Shown piece after piece: positions 43,301 through 55,597 of a DNA stretch of 64,000 nt (position 1 is the first letter of the stretch; every line of letters begins with the position of its first letter). Made by a program: the position numbers and the translations under genes. This DNA is from Zygnema cylindricum (Eukaryota > Streptophyta > Zygnematophyceae > Zygnematales > Zygnemataceae): the NCBI GenBank assembly GCA_037447655.1, contig JBBHKE010000755.1, forward strand, positions 1 through 64,000, in the 5' to 3' direction. The notes under the pieces are model-generated. The model saw only the letters and a program-made list of their open reading frames with translations, was not told where the DNA came from and made no database searches.

Positions 43301-44858
43301 AGGCCTTCTCATCAACGGAGAGAAATCACTGGATCAAGGCGGTAAACGACGATATGAAGTCCATCATGGAGGCGCAGACGTGGGAGCTGATGGATCTTCC
43401 TTTAGGCATGAAAGCCATCGGCAACAAATGGGTGTTCAAAGTGAAACTCAACCCGGACAACACCATCAAAAGGTACAGGCCGGACTTGTTCCCAAAGGTT
43501 ACAATCAGAAAGAAGGTAATGATTTTGATTTAACCTTCTCTCCGGTTGTCAAATTTCCCACTGTCAAAATCTTACTAAGTTTGGCTACTATAGAAAACAT
43601 GGAAGTCCACCAGTGGACGTTAAGACAGCCTTTCTGCATGGAGAGTTAGAGGAAACCATTTACATGAAACAACCAGAGATGTATGCAAAGAAAGGGAAAG
43701 AAAACTTAGTCTGTAAATAAATAAAATTGTTGTATGGGCTAAAACAAGCCCCTAGACAATGGAACTTAAACTAGATGAATTTCTTACTGGACTAGGATTT
43801 TAAAGGATTAGTTCAGATCAATCAGTGTATGTATTGCAAGGGGAGGATGTGATTTTTTATATTGCCGTATATGTGGATGACTTGCTTTTAATAAGCAAGT
43901 CTTTGGATGAAATAAATCGAATTAAAGTGGCTTTAAGGTCGAGGTTTGAGATGAAAGACCTTGGTGAATCGAAGTATATCTTAGGAATACAGGTACAGAG
44001 AGAGAGACAGAAACATAAAACTCATTATGTTAACCGAAAAGGAAGCAAAAAGTAATATGCTGGAAAAATTTGAAATGAAAGATGTAAAAGGATCTATAAC
44101 TCCCATGGAATTCAGACTGAAGCTTGATGGAAGTGAGTCAGACTCAAACATAATGGTTAGTGAGAGCCTAGAGTTAAGGGAAGAAGAGTTTATGCTTCAA
44201 AGCTGTATAGACAAGTAGTGGGAAGTTTCTAATACTTCGTGAACTGTATGAGACCTGCCATTGCAGTAGCTGTAGGAGTCCTAAGTAGAAGTCTGCAGAA
44301 TCCTAAGAAGGCAGACTAGGAAGCTGCAAAAAGAGTTTTGAGATACCTTGCAAGGACTCGAGATCTTAAGCTGATACTCGGAGGAGGAGAAATGAAAATG
44401 CATACTAAGAGTGACGCGAGCTATGGGGATATGCCAAGCCGAAAATCCACAACCGGCTTCGTCGTAAAGATCGAAGATGGAACTTGCTGCTGGAGCAGCA
44501 AACAACAAAAGGTTACATCAAAGTTTAAAATGGAGTCAGAATACATGGCGGCTACTTATGCATTCCAAGAACTCCTATGGGTTAAGTCTATTTTGTAGGA
44601 ACTTGGATACATGCAGACAGGTCCACACATTATTTGGTGTGACAACTATGTAGCCATTGGTATTGCTACTAACCCGAGTCATCATTTTAAAAGCAAGCAC
44701 ATGGATGTAAAACTTCATTTTGTGAGAGAAAATGTGCCTGCAAGTGTTAAAATTGTGTTATTTACCGGATGAGAAAATAGTTGTTGACATGCTAACCACA
44801 CCCTTTCCTGCTCCTAAGTTGCGGTTTTGTAGAAAGGCTATTGGTCTGAGTGAGTGAG
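43301..44858 (+). pseudogene. Copia C reverse transcriptase and RNase H
   Basis: It contains [41 protein letters not shown] (interrupted by stops), YIAVYVDDLLLISKS (YVDD kept), KYILGIQVQRE, then RNase H pieces SDASYGDMPSRKSTTGF, KMESEYMAA and HHFKSKHMD. Numerous stops and at least four frameshifts make it inactive. Confidence 0.8.
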
Positions 44859-44880
44859 TGAGTCTAAAGATTTAGGGGAG

Positions 44881-45858
44881 TGTTGAAATTGGAAATCTTT
44901 ACTCAGTAAATAGAGTTTTGAGGAGGAATTAAGGACTTAGAATATTTTGGGAAATGAAAACCTGTAATACTTACCTCAAATAGTGTTACAGTAACAAAGA
45001 GTGTACTGTACGGCAAATTGGACACGCGTTCACAGGAAAAGGGTGTTGCGGGTTTCACGGAGTAGCGCCGATGACCAGTTACACGTCTCGGGAGATTAAC
45101 GAGCGGATTGATAAAATCGGACAAACGGAATGCAAACCGCATATCTGGAAAAGTATGGTCCACTCAGCCAAGAAGGGCCGGTGATTGACATCGAATTGAC
45201 GGACGCGATTCAGAAGGGACTACAAATGACGAAGCACACTTGGACGGTATCAGGTGCTTCGTACTACACGACAACAGTCAGCCGGATGCTATGCACCACT
45301 GGTGACTAAGCGCCAAGAGCATTTAATGTACGGTCTTCTATTTTTAAATATCTGGAAACAAGGATTTGTAGTTTAGCTAATTTAAAATAGTGTCGCACTA
45401 TTTAGATTTAGAGAAATGTCAAAATTAGGTTTTGGAAGTACTCTTAGAATAATAAGTACAGTTTTAGTACTTTGTCGTAGCATAGGACAGTACTGTAGTA
45501 CAGTCACTTAAATTAGCGTGACCTGTAGATACTCATTGTGAGTATATAGTTTAGGACTTAGACAAATTGTGATTATCCAAGTCTTGGGATATTAATAAAC
45601 TAAGGCAATTTTTGTGAAAGTGCAGTGTGGATATGTTATGGTTGACTGGATCAATTGAGTTGAATCCTTGAAGATTGATTTTATACTGTGTTTTCTATTG
45701 TTATGCAGAATTTGAGTCTGCATAGATCACTGAGTTACATTCTATTACATCTTGAAGTTGGCTGTTGAGTAGGGTGCTTGATAGCTTCTGTTTTAGATGT
45801 CTACTTCCACTACTAGTGCTGCTCGCTCTCCTTCTGCTACTGTGGTTGTAGAACAACA
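44881..45858 (+). repeat. Copia C 3' LTR
   Basis: 978 bases from TGTTGAAATTGG, after the purine tract TTTAGGGGAG, to GTAGAACAACA. It shows many differences from the 5' LTR, so copia C is older than A or D. Confidence 0.9.
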
Positions 45859-46060
45859 CAACATGCAGTTGTTATTAAGTAGGTTACTAAAAAGATACTT
45901 GACGGTCCCATGAATTGATCCCAGTACATGCCGTCCGTCAAGTTGGTCGGTAGTGGTCAGCTTTATCGTATTAGTCTAGGACACATGGTAAATGCTATAG
46001 GGTTTAATAGATATTTATTTATTTACGAATGAACTTATTCATGTAAGTGAAACTATTTAC
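45859..46060 (+). repeat. Copia E 5' LTR, part 2
   Basis: This LTR piece lies between insertions C and E'. It aligns with 57686-57870 of the 3' LTR and carries the antisense tRNA-like module (about 45895-45985, B-box GGATCAATTC on the minus strand). Confidence 0.8.
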
Positions 46061-47096
46061 TGAAACTCTGTGTCCTCCATTGGACTAGAGAGTACAAGAA
46101 GCCTCTAGATAGTTATTAACTAACCCACTTTCAATGGCAGCCACTACTACCCAAACTAACAAGCAGACAATCTGAATCCACCCTTGTGCAGCATGGACTC
46201 CGTTGAGCCCGTAGGAAAAATAATCTCTGAAAATGCCCAACCACGCGATAAGTTATAAGCCGGCAAAAATGCCAATTTATACAACCTCTCAAAGAGAGAG
46301 AAGACCATCTACCAGATTTTTGAAAGTCCTAGCTCCCTCTCACAACCCTTATCTACTAACTAAACGAACCAATCTGAATACTGTACAGTACATAAAAGTA
46401 CTACTACGGATGTACTTTTTGTACGACCTTTGTACGACAAGGCCATTAAGCGGACGCTTGTCCAATTTCCACTCGTCCGTACATTCCTTAGAATTCGCGC
46501 GGCCGAATGTTATCTCTCCACGTGATGCTAGTCATGCCACGTCACTAAATGCCAAAGTGACCATTCCGAGATTTTGGCGATGATGTGCGCCGTTGGATTT
46601 GACTTGAAATGCAATCTCAGCCGTTATAAATACTTGCGCGATATTTGTTTCGCTGTCGAAACAAAATGCGCGGTATCCGTTTCAAAGTAGTATCGTACTT
46701 CCTACTTTATAAAACTGGATCTATGCATGCCGCATAGAGTTTGAGTTAAATAAATTTGTTCCCTCCTAAATACATATATATTTATCACATACAGTAGCAT
46801 TTAGCAATGGTTCTAGTCTAATAGGATAAAGCTGACCGCTATCGGCCAACTTGACGGACGGCAGGTACCGAGATAAAATCCCGGGTCCGTCAGTAATATT
46901 TAAAGTAACCTACTAAAAATAACCGCCTGTTGAACTAAGGCAGCCATGGATCAACCACCCTCTCTATCTTCAGTGACTACAACAAGTATGAGGGCTTGAG
47001 AGAGGAGGTAGAGGTAGGCTGTCTGTCCTTTTCTTTTCCTTTTATACTAACATATTTAAACCAAGAAAATACTCTAGAAATCTATTACTTTCAACA
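46061..47096 (-). repeat. Copia E' 3' LTR
   Basis: On the minus strand it starts TGTTGAAAGTAATAG and ends ACACAGAGTTTCA. U5 encodes MEDTEFQ in frame with gag. The tRNA-like module is on the + strand at 46810-46893, with A-box TAGTCTAATAGG. Confidence 0.9.
46810..46893 (+). other. Antisense tRNA-like module in copia E' 3' LTR
   Basis: It has a perfect A-box TAGTCTAATAGGATAAAGC, the stem TTGACGGAC...GTCCGTCA, and a slightly decayed B-box (GAGATAAAATCCC). The 5' LTR copy (52100-52183) keeps GGGATCAAATCCC. The module is antisense to the element. Confidence 0.6.
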
Positions 47097-47109
47097 TTCC
47101 CCTTATTTT

Positions 47110-47760
47110 CTAGTCTAATTTTACCTTCAGTTTTAGTCCATATTTTTCTCTACAATATTTCAATTTAGGAGAGGGCACTGGTTTTGTCATCATATCAGCC
47201 AACATTTCCTCTTCAGATCTATACACAAGATTCAAAATCTTATTCTCAACTTTTTCCCTCACAAAACTCAATCTTATGTCCATATGCTTAGCTTTAAAAT
47301 GATGTTTTGGTTTAGCTGCAATTGCAATGGCAGCTTGATTATCATAAAACACTTAATGCACTCCCTCCTTCATATACCCCAGTTCTTGCAGCAAGGATTT
47401 GACCCACATCAACTATTTCACAGCACAACAAGAGGCCATGTACTCAGCCTCCATAGTAGACTGAGCAACCACCTTTTGTTGTTGCTTACTGCTCCAACAT
47501 CATGCACCTTCCCCAACTTACAACACATACCTAGAAGTGCATCTTCTCATAGGTGCGTCCCAATAGCTGGCATCACTCCAAGTAGTGATGTCAGTGTGCT
47601 CCCCTCCCAAATGTAACCATAAATCTCTAGTTCCCACCAGATATCACATGACTCTCTTGGCTGCCTCCCAGTCTCTCTTCCTAGGATCATTAAGACTCTT
47701 ATTGAGTACTCTAACTCTTGCCGCTATGTCCGGCCTGGTACAGTTCATAAAATAGATTAA
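47110..47760 (-). pseudogene. Copia E' RNase H
   Basis: Fragments include TTWSDASYWDAP, WMLEQ-type decay around the GACCW motif, TMEAEYMASC, FYDNQAAIA (CDNQAA altered to YDNQAA), KAKHMDIRLSFVREK and MLADMMTKPVPSPK. Stops lie near 47355 and 47414. Confidence 0.75.
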
Positions 47761-47776
47761 ACTTCTTACGACCTGT

Positions 47777-48420
47777 CTATAAGGGATAAGACTTCATAAA
47801 CTCTCTCTCCTCTAGACTCATGTGATCATCTAAGATCATCACTCCTCCTTTTACACTCCCATCACTTACTTTTTTCAAGTCCATGGGAGTGGTACAACTA
47901 TTAGCATTTTCCATCTGGAATCTTGCCTCCCCTAAATCCTTCATATCAAATCTGCTTCTAAGATAGTTCTTTAACTTATTCATCTTTTCCAAAGATTTAC
48001 TCAATACAAGCAAATCATCCACATAAATTGCAATAAAAATGACACCATTCTCATCTTCAAACATATAGATAGAATGGTCAAAGCTGATACGGATATATCC
48101 CAGACCGGTAAGAAACTTGTCTAGTTTCTTATTCCACTGTCGGGGAGCCTGCTTCAGTCCATATAAGGACTTTATGAGCCTGCAGACTTTGCTCTCTTCT
48201 CCGTCTTCTACGAACCCCTCGGGTTGTCTCATGAAAATTTCTTCCTCTAACTCACCATTAAGAAAAGCAGTCTTAATGTCCATCTGGTGTATTTCCATGT
48301 CTTCCGTTGCTGCCAGACTGAGGAGAATCCTTACTGATGGGAACGGAACAACTGGAGCAAAGGTCTCCTCATAGTCAATCCCCTCGTTTTAGGTGAACCC
48401 CTTCGCTACCAATCGAGCCT
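47777..48420 (-). pseudogene. Copia E' reverse transcriptase
   Basis: It has YEETFAPVVPFPSVRILLSL, IHQMDIKTAFLNGELEEE, SLYGLKQAPRQWNKKL, FIAIYVDDLLVLSKS and MKDLGEA. The next ~40 residues (YILGIQ...NMLEK) are deleted in frame, so it joins directly to FQMENANSCTTPMDL. Confidence 0.8.
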
Positions 48421-49660
48421 TATATCTCTCAATGGTATTATCTGGGTTCAGTTTTAGTTTAAATACCCATTTACACCCAATAGGTTTTCTGTCGGAGGAC
48501 AATCCGCTTATTCCCAAGTATTTGCTTCCATGATATAAGCCATCTCATCATTTATTGCTCTAATCCATCTTTCTTTCTCAAGACTATTCACTGCATTCGA
48601 GTAAGACTGAGGCTCATCTGGGTGAGATAGCTTAGTTACCTTATGAGCGGCTTGTTTTTCCTGTATCTTTTTGCTGCTCCTCCTCCCTCCCTCAAACTCC
48701 GAAGCACGAATGGATGGAAGTCTTCGATTTCTTCTCACTGTCTCATCGGCTCCCTTGTCTATGGAAGCCGGTTCTTGTCCCGCGTCTTCTATCTCCTTGA
48801 AGTCCATAGGAGTATGTGAGGTTTCCGATAAGTCTCTTGTATCTTGGATCTCCCCTGAAGCTGCAATCATGGTTTCACTCATGTTCATTTCGAGAACGAC
48901 CGAGTTCTCCTCACTTTCGGACTCAAATCTGATTTTTATCTTCTTTGTATATTTGAAGGGGTCAAATGACTTCCCTTCATCCATGAAAACTAAGTGTTTG
49001 ACCAGAATGATATCTTTCTTTGCTAAGTCATAGACTCTATATCCATTAACATCCTCATCATAGCCCACAAAGTATCCAGGTTTTCCCTTAACATCTAGTT
49101 TCTTGTTTTTCCTATCCGTGTCAAGACTGTAAACTTGGCTACCGAATACTTTAAGGTGTGAGATATCTGGTTTCCTTCCAACCCATCTCTCATAAGGTGT
49201 CACTCCCTTTACAGCTGAGGTAAGGACTATATTCTTAATGTAGTTGGCAGAGTTCATTGCTTCTGCCCAAAATCTCTTTCCTATTTTCTTGTCTGCCAAC
49301 ATACTGCCTGCACTATCTCCTAGTGTTCGATTCAACCTCTCAGCTACCCCATTTTGTTTCGAGTTATATGGTACTGTTTTCTATTGCTGTAATCCCTGCT
49401 CTCTCAAATATTCCTCAAATTGGTTAGAGGTATATTCCCCCCTATTATCACTCCTTATCCTCTTAATGGGGGTTTCATGCAACTTGTCACTCCATGCTTT
49501 ATATTCTTTGAAATAAGTTGATGCTTTGGACTTTGTTTATAGAAAGTAGACTCTAGAGTATCTAGACGAGTCATCCATTATTGTCATCATAAACCTCTTT
49601 CCTCCAACCGAAGGTACTTTTGCAGGTCCCCAAATATCTATCTGGACCAAATCAAACACT
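48421..49660 (-). pseudogene. Copia E' integrase end and linker
   Basis: The 275-codon open frame 48508-49335 starts inside the integrase (MNRTLGDSAGSML, KRFWAEAMNSANYIKN) and runs through PYERWVGRKPDISHLKVFGS, GYFVGYDEDVNGYRVYD, an acidic linker and EGGRRSSKKIQEKQ to the RT start. Upstream integrase core pieces (FMMTIMDDSS, KRIRSDNRGEYTS) are broken. Confidence 0.8.
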
Positions 49661-50500
49661 TTCTAACCTCTATATGTGGCGGCTTTGGGAAAGGGAAGTC
49701 TGTGAGCCTTACCCTGAGCACAGCCACTACAATCATCCATCATTTTATTATCCCCAAACTCAATGCCTCTTACTACCCCAAGCTTTTTCATTTCCCTCAA
49801 CCTATCAAAATGCACGTGCCCCAACCGCTTATGCCAAATCATCAACTTAGGAACACCAACATAGTAAGCATTCTTCTTTTCATTACTCAAGTTAGGCCTA
49901 AAAATTCATTGGCTAACCTTATCTGTGGTGAAGTAAAATTCATCTCCTTACTTAGCTGTAAAGACTCCGTTTCTGGTGAAAGTATCAAACTCTTTGTCAT
50001 CTAACACAGACGTAGAGACAAGATTTTTACTTAAATGGAATGTAGAGTGCATCTGAGAATGTAAGTATAGAAGTCTTATCCTCCGCTAAGACTTTCAGAT
50101 CTACTAATCCCACTAGATCTGTAGTAACCACTCTCCCATCCCCATACTCCATCTCTACGGTAGGGATTTTTCTTAGCTTAGTGAAGAGTTCTTTATCACG
50201 ATACATATGAATGGATGCACCTGAGTCGATAATCCATCCTTCCTGTGGAGCTTCCCGAATTTCTCCAAGGGCACACTTCTGCCTACGAGGGATCTCCTTC
50301 TCCTTCAGACTCTCGTTAAGAAGAAGCTTCCCATCCTCCTCAGAGGACTCATCCTCGGTTTCTCATGTCACTTTTGTAACCACAAGTGCCTTTTTCTTCC
50401 CTCCGGAAGAACCCCCTCCACGATTCTCTTGGAGCCTCAGATCTGAGAGCTGGACACAATCTGCGATGAAGTGTCCCGACTTTTTGCAAAAATGACAAAG
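49661..50500 (-). pseudogene. Copia E' zinc knuckle, protease, integrase zinc domain
   Basis: CHFCKKSGHFIADC (zinc knuckle, near 50450-50492); WIIDSGAS (protease, near 50217-50240, active-site triad intact); HKRLGHVHFDRLREMKKLG and CSGCAQGKAHRLPF (integrase HHCC). A stop near 50365 and decay around 49950-50050 interrupt it. Confidence 0.8.
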
Positions 50501-50693
50501 ACCTTTTGGGGACCTCGGTCCCCAGAATAACCTCTTTCCCCTTTGTAAGGTTTATTCAGGTCCTTCCCCCATCGGTCCCCTCCTGCTGCCATAGCTTGAA
50601 TGCTCTTTCCTCCTCTCCAATCTCCAATGTGTTTTCCTGCACAAGTATCATCCTGACCAGTGTGTTCAATTTCGATGAACTATCAGACATTTC

Positions 50694-51344
50694 TTATACT
50701 CGGTACACTATGTTCTCAAACTCATCTGGGAACTTCATGATAAGGGTGTTTACTTTCATTTTCATTGTACCTATCCACCCGACACTTTCCATCTCCATAT
50801 ACAAACAAGAAAGATTATTACAGTAATCTAACGTCTTTCCTCCTTTGTAAGTGTAACTCACTAGCTTTTGCTCAGCCAACTGGAGCTCTTGAATAGTTTC
50901 AGCTCTATAAATCTCCACTAAACTCACCCACAACTCCTCGACCTTATAAATGTGAAGATGAGGGGTGGCCAAAGCTTGAGTGAGGTGCCTCAGAATGAAG
51001 TTCTTGGCAGCCAAGTTAACATCCTCCCACATTTGAGTATCGTTCTCCGCGGTCTTCATGGTCGCCGCTTCGGTATTGTGGCAATAGGAGTGAGGGGTGT
51101 CTCCTTCCCTTTCCCCTTTTTCCGACACAATGCTGTCCCAATCATCTGCCTCCTGCGCTGAGGCAGCCGTTGTTGTAGGAAATCTTACTCCTCCAAACCC
51201 TGGTGGAGTTCCCGAAGGTGGACATTTCACTTGTCCACTGACGATACCCCAGTGTCGTTTTTCGCACAAAGCTCCCATCATCATGGCTTCCCAATAGATG
51301 AACCAAGAGCCATTGAAGGTAGAAACCCTAGAGGGTGGGCCCAT
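50694..51344 (-). pseudogene. Copia E' gag
   Basis: The 216-codon frame starts at the ATG in the primer binding site: MGPPSRVSTFNGSWF, WGIVSGQVKCPPSG, MWEDVNLAAKNFILRHLTQ, TYKGGKTLDYCNN, MKFPDEFENIVYRV, then a stop. It is the cleanest reference here for aligning the frameshifted gag of copia A. Confidence 0.85.
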
Positions 51345-51348
51345 AACC
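51334..51348 (-). other. Copia E' primer binding site
   Basis: On the minus strand GGTTATGGGCCCACC immediately follows the LTR. The gag start codon at 51344-51342 is inside it. Confidence 0.85.
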
Positions 51349-52387
51349 TGAAACTATGTGTTCTCCATTGGACTACAGAGTACAAGAAGCCTCTAGATAA
51401 TTATTAACTAACCCACTTTCAATGGCAACCACTCCTACCCAAGCTAACAAGCAGAAAATTTGACTCCACCCGTGTGCACCTTGGACTCCCGTGAGTCCGT
51501 AGGAAAAAGAATCTCTGAAAACGCCCAACCAGGCAATAAGTTATAAGCCGGCAAAAATGTCAATTTATATAACCTCTCAAAGAGAGAGAAGACCATCTAC
51601 CAGATTTTTCTAAGTCTTAGCTCCCTCTCACAACCCTTATTCTATTAACTGTACGAACCAATTAGAATACTGTACAGTACATAAAAGTACTAACTGCCGA
51701 TCTACTTTTTGTACGACCTTTGTACGACAAGGCCATTAAGCGGACGCGTGTCCAATTTCCACTCGTCCGTACATTCTTTAGAATTCCCGCGACCGAATGT
51801 TATCTCTCCACGTGACGCCAGTCATGCCACGTCACTAAATGCCAAAGTGACCGTTCCGAAATTTCGGCGATGATGTGCGCTGTTGGATTTGACTTGAAAT
51901 GCAATCTCAGCCGTTATAAATACTTGCGCGATATTTGTTTCGCTGTCGAAACAAAATGCGCGGTATCCGTTTCAAAGTAGTATCGTACTTCCTACTTTAT
52001 AAAACTGGATCTATGCATGGCGTATAGAGTTTCAGTTAAATGAATTTGTTCCCTCCTAAATATATATATATTTATCACATACAATAGCATTTAGCAATGG
52101 TCCTAGTCTAATAGGATAAAGCTGATCGCTATCGGCCAACTTGACGGACGGCAGGTATGGGGATCAAATCCCGCGTCCGTCAGGTATATTTTTAGTAACC
52201 TACTAAAAATAACTGCCTGTTGAACTAAGGCAGCCATGGATCAACCACCCTCTCTATCCTTGAGTGACTAGAACAAGTATAGGGGCTAGAGAGAGGAGGT
52301 GGAGGCAGGCTGTCCGTCCTTTTCTTTTCCTTTTATACTAACATATTTAAACCAAGAAAATACTCTAGAAATCTATTAATTTCAACA
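51349..52387 (-). repeat. Copia E' 5' LTR
   Basis: 1,039 bases. The U5 leader has a TAG where the 3' LTR has GAG. The hairpin module TTTGTTTCGCTGTCGAAACAAA lies at 51934-51955, and the tRNA-like module (+ strand) at 52100-52183. Confidence 0.9.
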
Positions 52388-53063
52388 TATACGACATGTA
52401 TAGACACAATTTTTGCAAAGTACGGAGTACGGTACGGTTTCGAAACGGATACCGCGCATTTTTTTTCGACAGCGAAACAAATATCGCGCAAGTATTTATA
52501 ACGGCTGAGATTTCATTTTGGTTCTTATCCAACCGCCCACATCATCGCCGAAATCTCGGAGTGGTCACTTTGGTTTATTTTTGACATGGCATGACCTGGC
52601 GCCACGTGGAGAGATCACATGTGGTCGCGGGAATTCCGAGGAACCTACGGACGAGTAAAAAGAGGGCACGCTTCCACGTAATAGCCTTGTCGTACATTGG
52701 TCGTACAAAAGGTACACCGGCAGTAGTACTTTTTGGTACAGTACAGTAATATGATTGGTCTGTACTTCAGTAGATGGGAGTTATAGGGATCAGGACTTAG
52801 TGTTTTTTGGAAATACAGTCACCTTTCCCCTTGAGGGTTTGTATAAATTATGCATCTTTGCCACCCCATAACTTATTAGCTGGTTGGCTGTTTTTAGTGA
52901 TTCTTTTTTTTACGGACTCAGGGAAGTCTAAGTTGCACAAGTGTGTAGCCACACTTTCAGTTTGACCTTTTGGGCAGCAGTTGTTATGGCTTCAAGTAGG
53001 TTATTTAAAAGCTATCTAGAGGCTTCTTGAATTTTGTAGTCCAACGGAGGACACATAATTACA
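52388..53063 (+). repeat. Copia E 5' LTR, part 3
   Basis: It continues from TATACGACATG to ...CATAATTACA and aligns with 57868-58543. It contains the CGAAAC/GTTTCG hairpin module around 52438-52485. Confidence 0.85.
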
Positions 53064-53910
53064 AGTTATGGGCCCAGCCTCTAGGGTGCCCACCTTCAAT
53101 GGATCAGGTTTTATATATTGGGAAGCCATGATGATGGGGGCTTTGCGTGAAAAACGATACTGTGGTATTGTTAGTGGACAAGTGAAACGTCCACCTCAAG
53201 GAACTCCACCAAATTTGGTGGAATAAGGTTTGTTGCAGCAACCTCTGCAGCAGGACAGGAGGCAGATGATCGGGACAGCAGTGTGTTCGAAAAGGGGAAG
53301 GAGGAGGAGATGCCTCTTACTCCAATTGCTCCTATTACCACGGCACCCGGAGCGGCGACCGAGAAGACCGCGGAGAACGACACCCAAACGTGGGAAGACA
53401 TCAACATGGTTGCCAAAAACATCATTCTAAGACACCTCACTCAGGCTTTGGCAACCCGTCATCTTCACATTTACAAGGCCGAGGAGTTGTGGGTGAGTTT
53501 GGTGGAAATCTATAGAGCTGGTACTATTCAAGAGCTATAATTGGTTGAACAAAAGTTGGGGAATTATACTTACAAAGGGGAAAGATGTTAGACTATTGTA
53601 ATGATCTCTGTTGTTTGTATATGGAGATAGAGAGTGCCGGGTGGACAGGTATAATGACGATGAAAGTTAACATTCTCATCATAAAGTTACTCGACGAGTA
53701 TGAAAACATAGTGTACCGAGTATAGGAAATGACTGACATTTCATGGAAGTGGAACACTGTGGTCTGGATGATACTTGTGCAAGAGAACACAATTGAGATT
53801 AGGAGGGGGGGGGAGAGCATCTAAGCTCTAGCTGCAGGAGGAAACCAATGGGGGAAGGATCCGAAGAAACCATTCAAATGAGAGAGAGATCAGCTTGGAG
53901 GACCAAGGCC
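53064..53910 (+). pseudogene. Copia E gag
   Basis: The primer site is AGTTATGGGCCCAGC (first G lost). Gag starts at 53068 with MGPASRVPTFNGSGF and stops at 53225; it continues in other frames (QTWEDINMVAKNIILRHLTQ, LHIYKAEELWVSLVEIYRA). It is broken by several shifts and stops. Confidence 0.75.
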
Positions 53911-54370
53911 CCAAATGGGCCTTTATCATTTCTGCAAAAAGCCGGGACACTTTATTGCAGATTGTGTCAAGTTGTCCGAGCTGAGGCTCCAAGAAAACCG
54001 TGGAGGGGGTTCTTCTAGAGGGAAGAAAAAGGCACTTGCGGTCACAAAAGTGACAGGGGAAACCAAGGACGAGACCTCTGAGGAGGATGGGGAGCTTCTT
54101 GTTGACGAGAGTTTAGAGGAGAAGGAGATCCCTCGAAGACACAAGTGTGCCCTTGGAGCAATTCGTGAAGCTCCATAGGAAGGATGGATTATCGACTTAG
54201 GTGCATCCATGCATATGTGTCGTGATAAGACACTCTTCACTAAGCTAAGAAAGATCCCTACTGTTGCGATAGAGTATGGGGATGGGAGAGTGGTTATTAT
54301 CGATCTAGTGGGGTCATTAGATCTGAAAGTCTTTGTGGAGGGTAAAACTCTTATTCTCACATTCTGAGAT
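53911..54370 (+). pseudogene. Copia E zinc knuckle and protease
   Basis: The knuckle reads YHFCKKPGHFIADC, with its first Cys altered to Tyr. The protease motif reads WIIDLGASMHMC, where Ser of DSGAS is replaced by Leu. TAG separates the two at 54176. It is inactive. Confidence 0.75.
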
Positions 54371-54415
54371 CTACTCTACATTCGTTAGCTGAGTAAAAAT
54401 CTTGTCTCTACATCT

Positions 54416-55526
54416 GTGTTAGATGACAAAGAGTTTGATACCTTCATTAAAGAGGGAGTCTTCACAGCTACGTATGGGGATGAAGTCTACTTCACGGCAA
54501 ATAAGGGTAGCCAAGGCATGTTTAGGCTTAACGTGAGTAATGAAAAGAATAATGCTTATTATGTTTGTGTTCCAAAATTGATGATTTGGCATAAGCGGTT
54601 GGGGCATGTGGATTTTGATAAGTTGAGGGAAATAAAAGCTTGGTGTAGTAGAAGGCATTCAGTTTGGTGATGATGAAATGGTGGATGATTGAAGTAGATG
54701 TGCTCAATGAAAAGCTCACAGCCTTCTTTTTCCCAAAGCCGCCACATATAAGAGGGAAAAGGTACTATCTAGTCCACAGAGATATCAGGGGACCTGCAAG
54801 AAGACCTTCGGTTGGAGGGAACAGGTTTATGTTAACAATAACCGATGACTGGTCTAGGTACTCTAGAGTCTACTTCCTAAAAACAAAAATTACACACCAA
54901 CTAACTTCAATGAATATAAAGCGTGGAGTGGGAAGTTGCATGGAACCCCCATTAAAAGAATAAAGAGTGATAATATGGGAAAATATACCTCTAACCAGTT
55001 TGAGGAATACCTGAGAGATGAGGGAGTTCATCACCAGAAAATTGTGCCATATAACTCGGAACAAAATAGGGTAGCTGAAAGATTGAACCGAACACTAGGA
55101 GATAATGTATGTAGTATGTTGAATGACAAGAAAATAGGAAAGAGATTTTGGGCAGAAGCCATGAATTGTGTAATTAAAAATAGAGTCCTTACCTCAGCCG
55201 TAAAGGGAATGACACTTTATGAGAAATGGGTTGGAAAAAAACCAGATATCTCTTACCTTAAAGTATTTGGTAGCCAAGTTTTTAGTCTTGATACGGATAA
55301 GAAAAACTGGAAACTAGATGCTAAGGGCAAACCTGGATACTTTGTAGGATATGATGAGGATGTCAAAGAATTAAGAGTCTATGACTTAGCAAAGCAAGAT
55401 ATTATTCTGGTCAAACACCTAGTTGTCATTGATGAAGGGAAGTCATTTGACCCCTTCAAATATACTAAGAAGACAAAATTCCGTTTTGATTCTGAAAGGG
55501 AGGAGAATCTTGTCTTTAAGACATGA
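54416..55526 (+). pseudogene. Copia E integrase
   Basis: Pieces: YFTANKGSQGMFRL, HKRLGHVDFDKLREIK, a decayed CSGC region (two TGA, near 54691 and 54709), IRGPA, MLTITDDWSRYSRVYF, RIKSDNMGKYTSNQFE, ERLNRTLGDNVCSML and KRFWAEAMN (with an internal deletion after MNC), then GYFVGYDEDVKELRVYD. It spans three frames. Confidence 0.75.
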
Positions 55527-55597
55527 GTGAAACAGTGATTGCAAATTCAAGGGACATCTAAGATACAGGAGATCTACCGGACACCTCACATATTCCT

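Larger units (their letters stand above)
35354..45858 (+). mobile_element. Copia C, degenerate, inserted in copia E LTR
   Basis: LTRs at 35354-36329 and 44881-45858 start TGTTGAAATT and end GTAGAACAACA. The target duplication CAACA lies at 35349-35353 and 45859-45863. Internal coding (gag, CCHC, protease, integrase, RT, RNase H) carries many stops and is split by copia D at 38238/42621. Confidence 0.9.
46061..52387 (-). mobile_element. Copia E', minus strand, inserted in copia E LTR
   Basis: LTRs are 46061-47096 (3') and 51349-52387 (5'). The flanks TTTAC (46056-46060) and TATAC (52388-52392) are a target duplication with one mismatch; the uninterrupted copia E LTR has TATAC here. Order on the minus strand: PBS, gag, CCHC, protease, integrase, RT, RNase H, all with stops or shifts. 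Confidence 0.9.
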
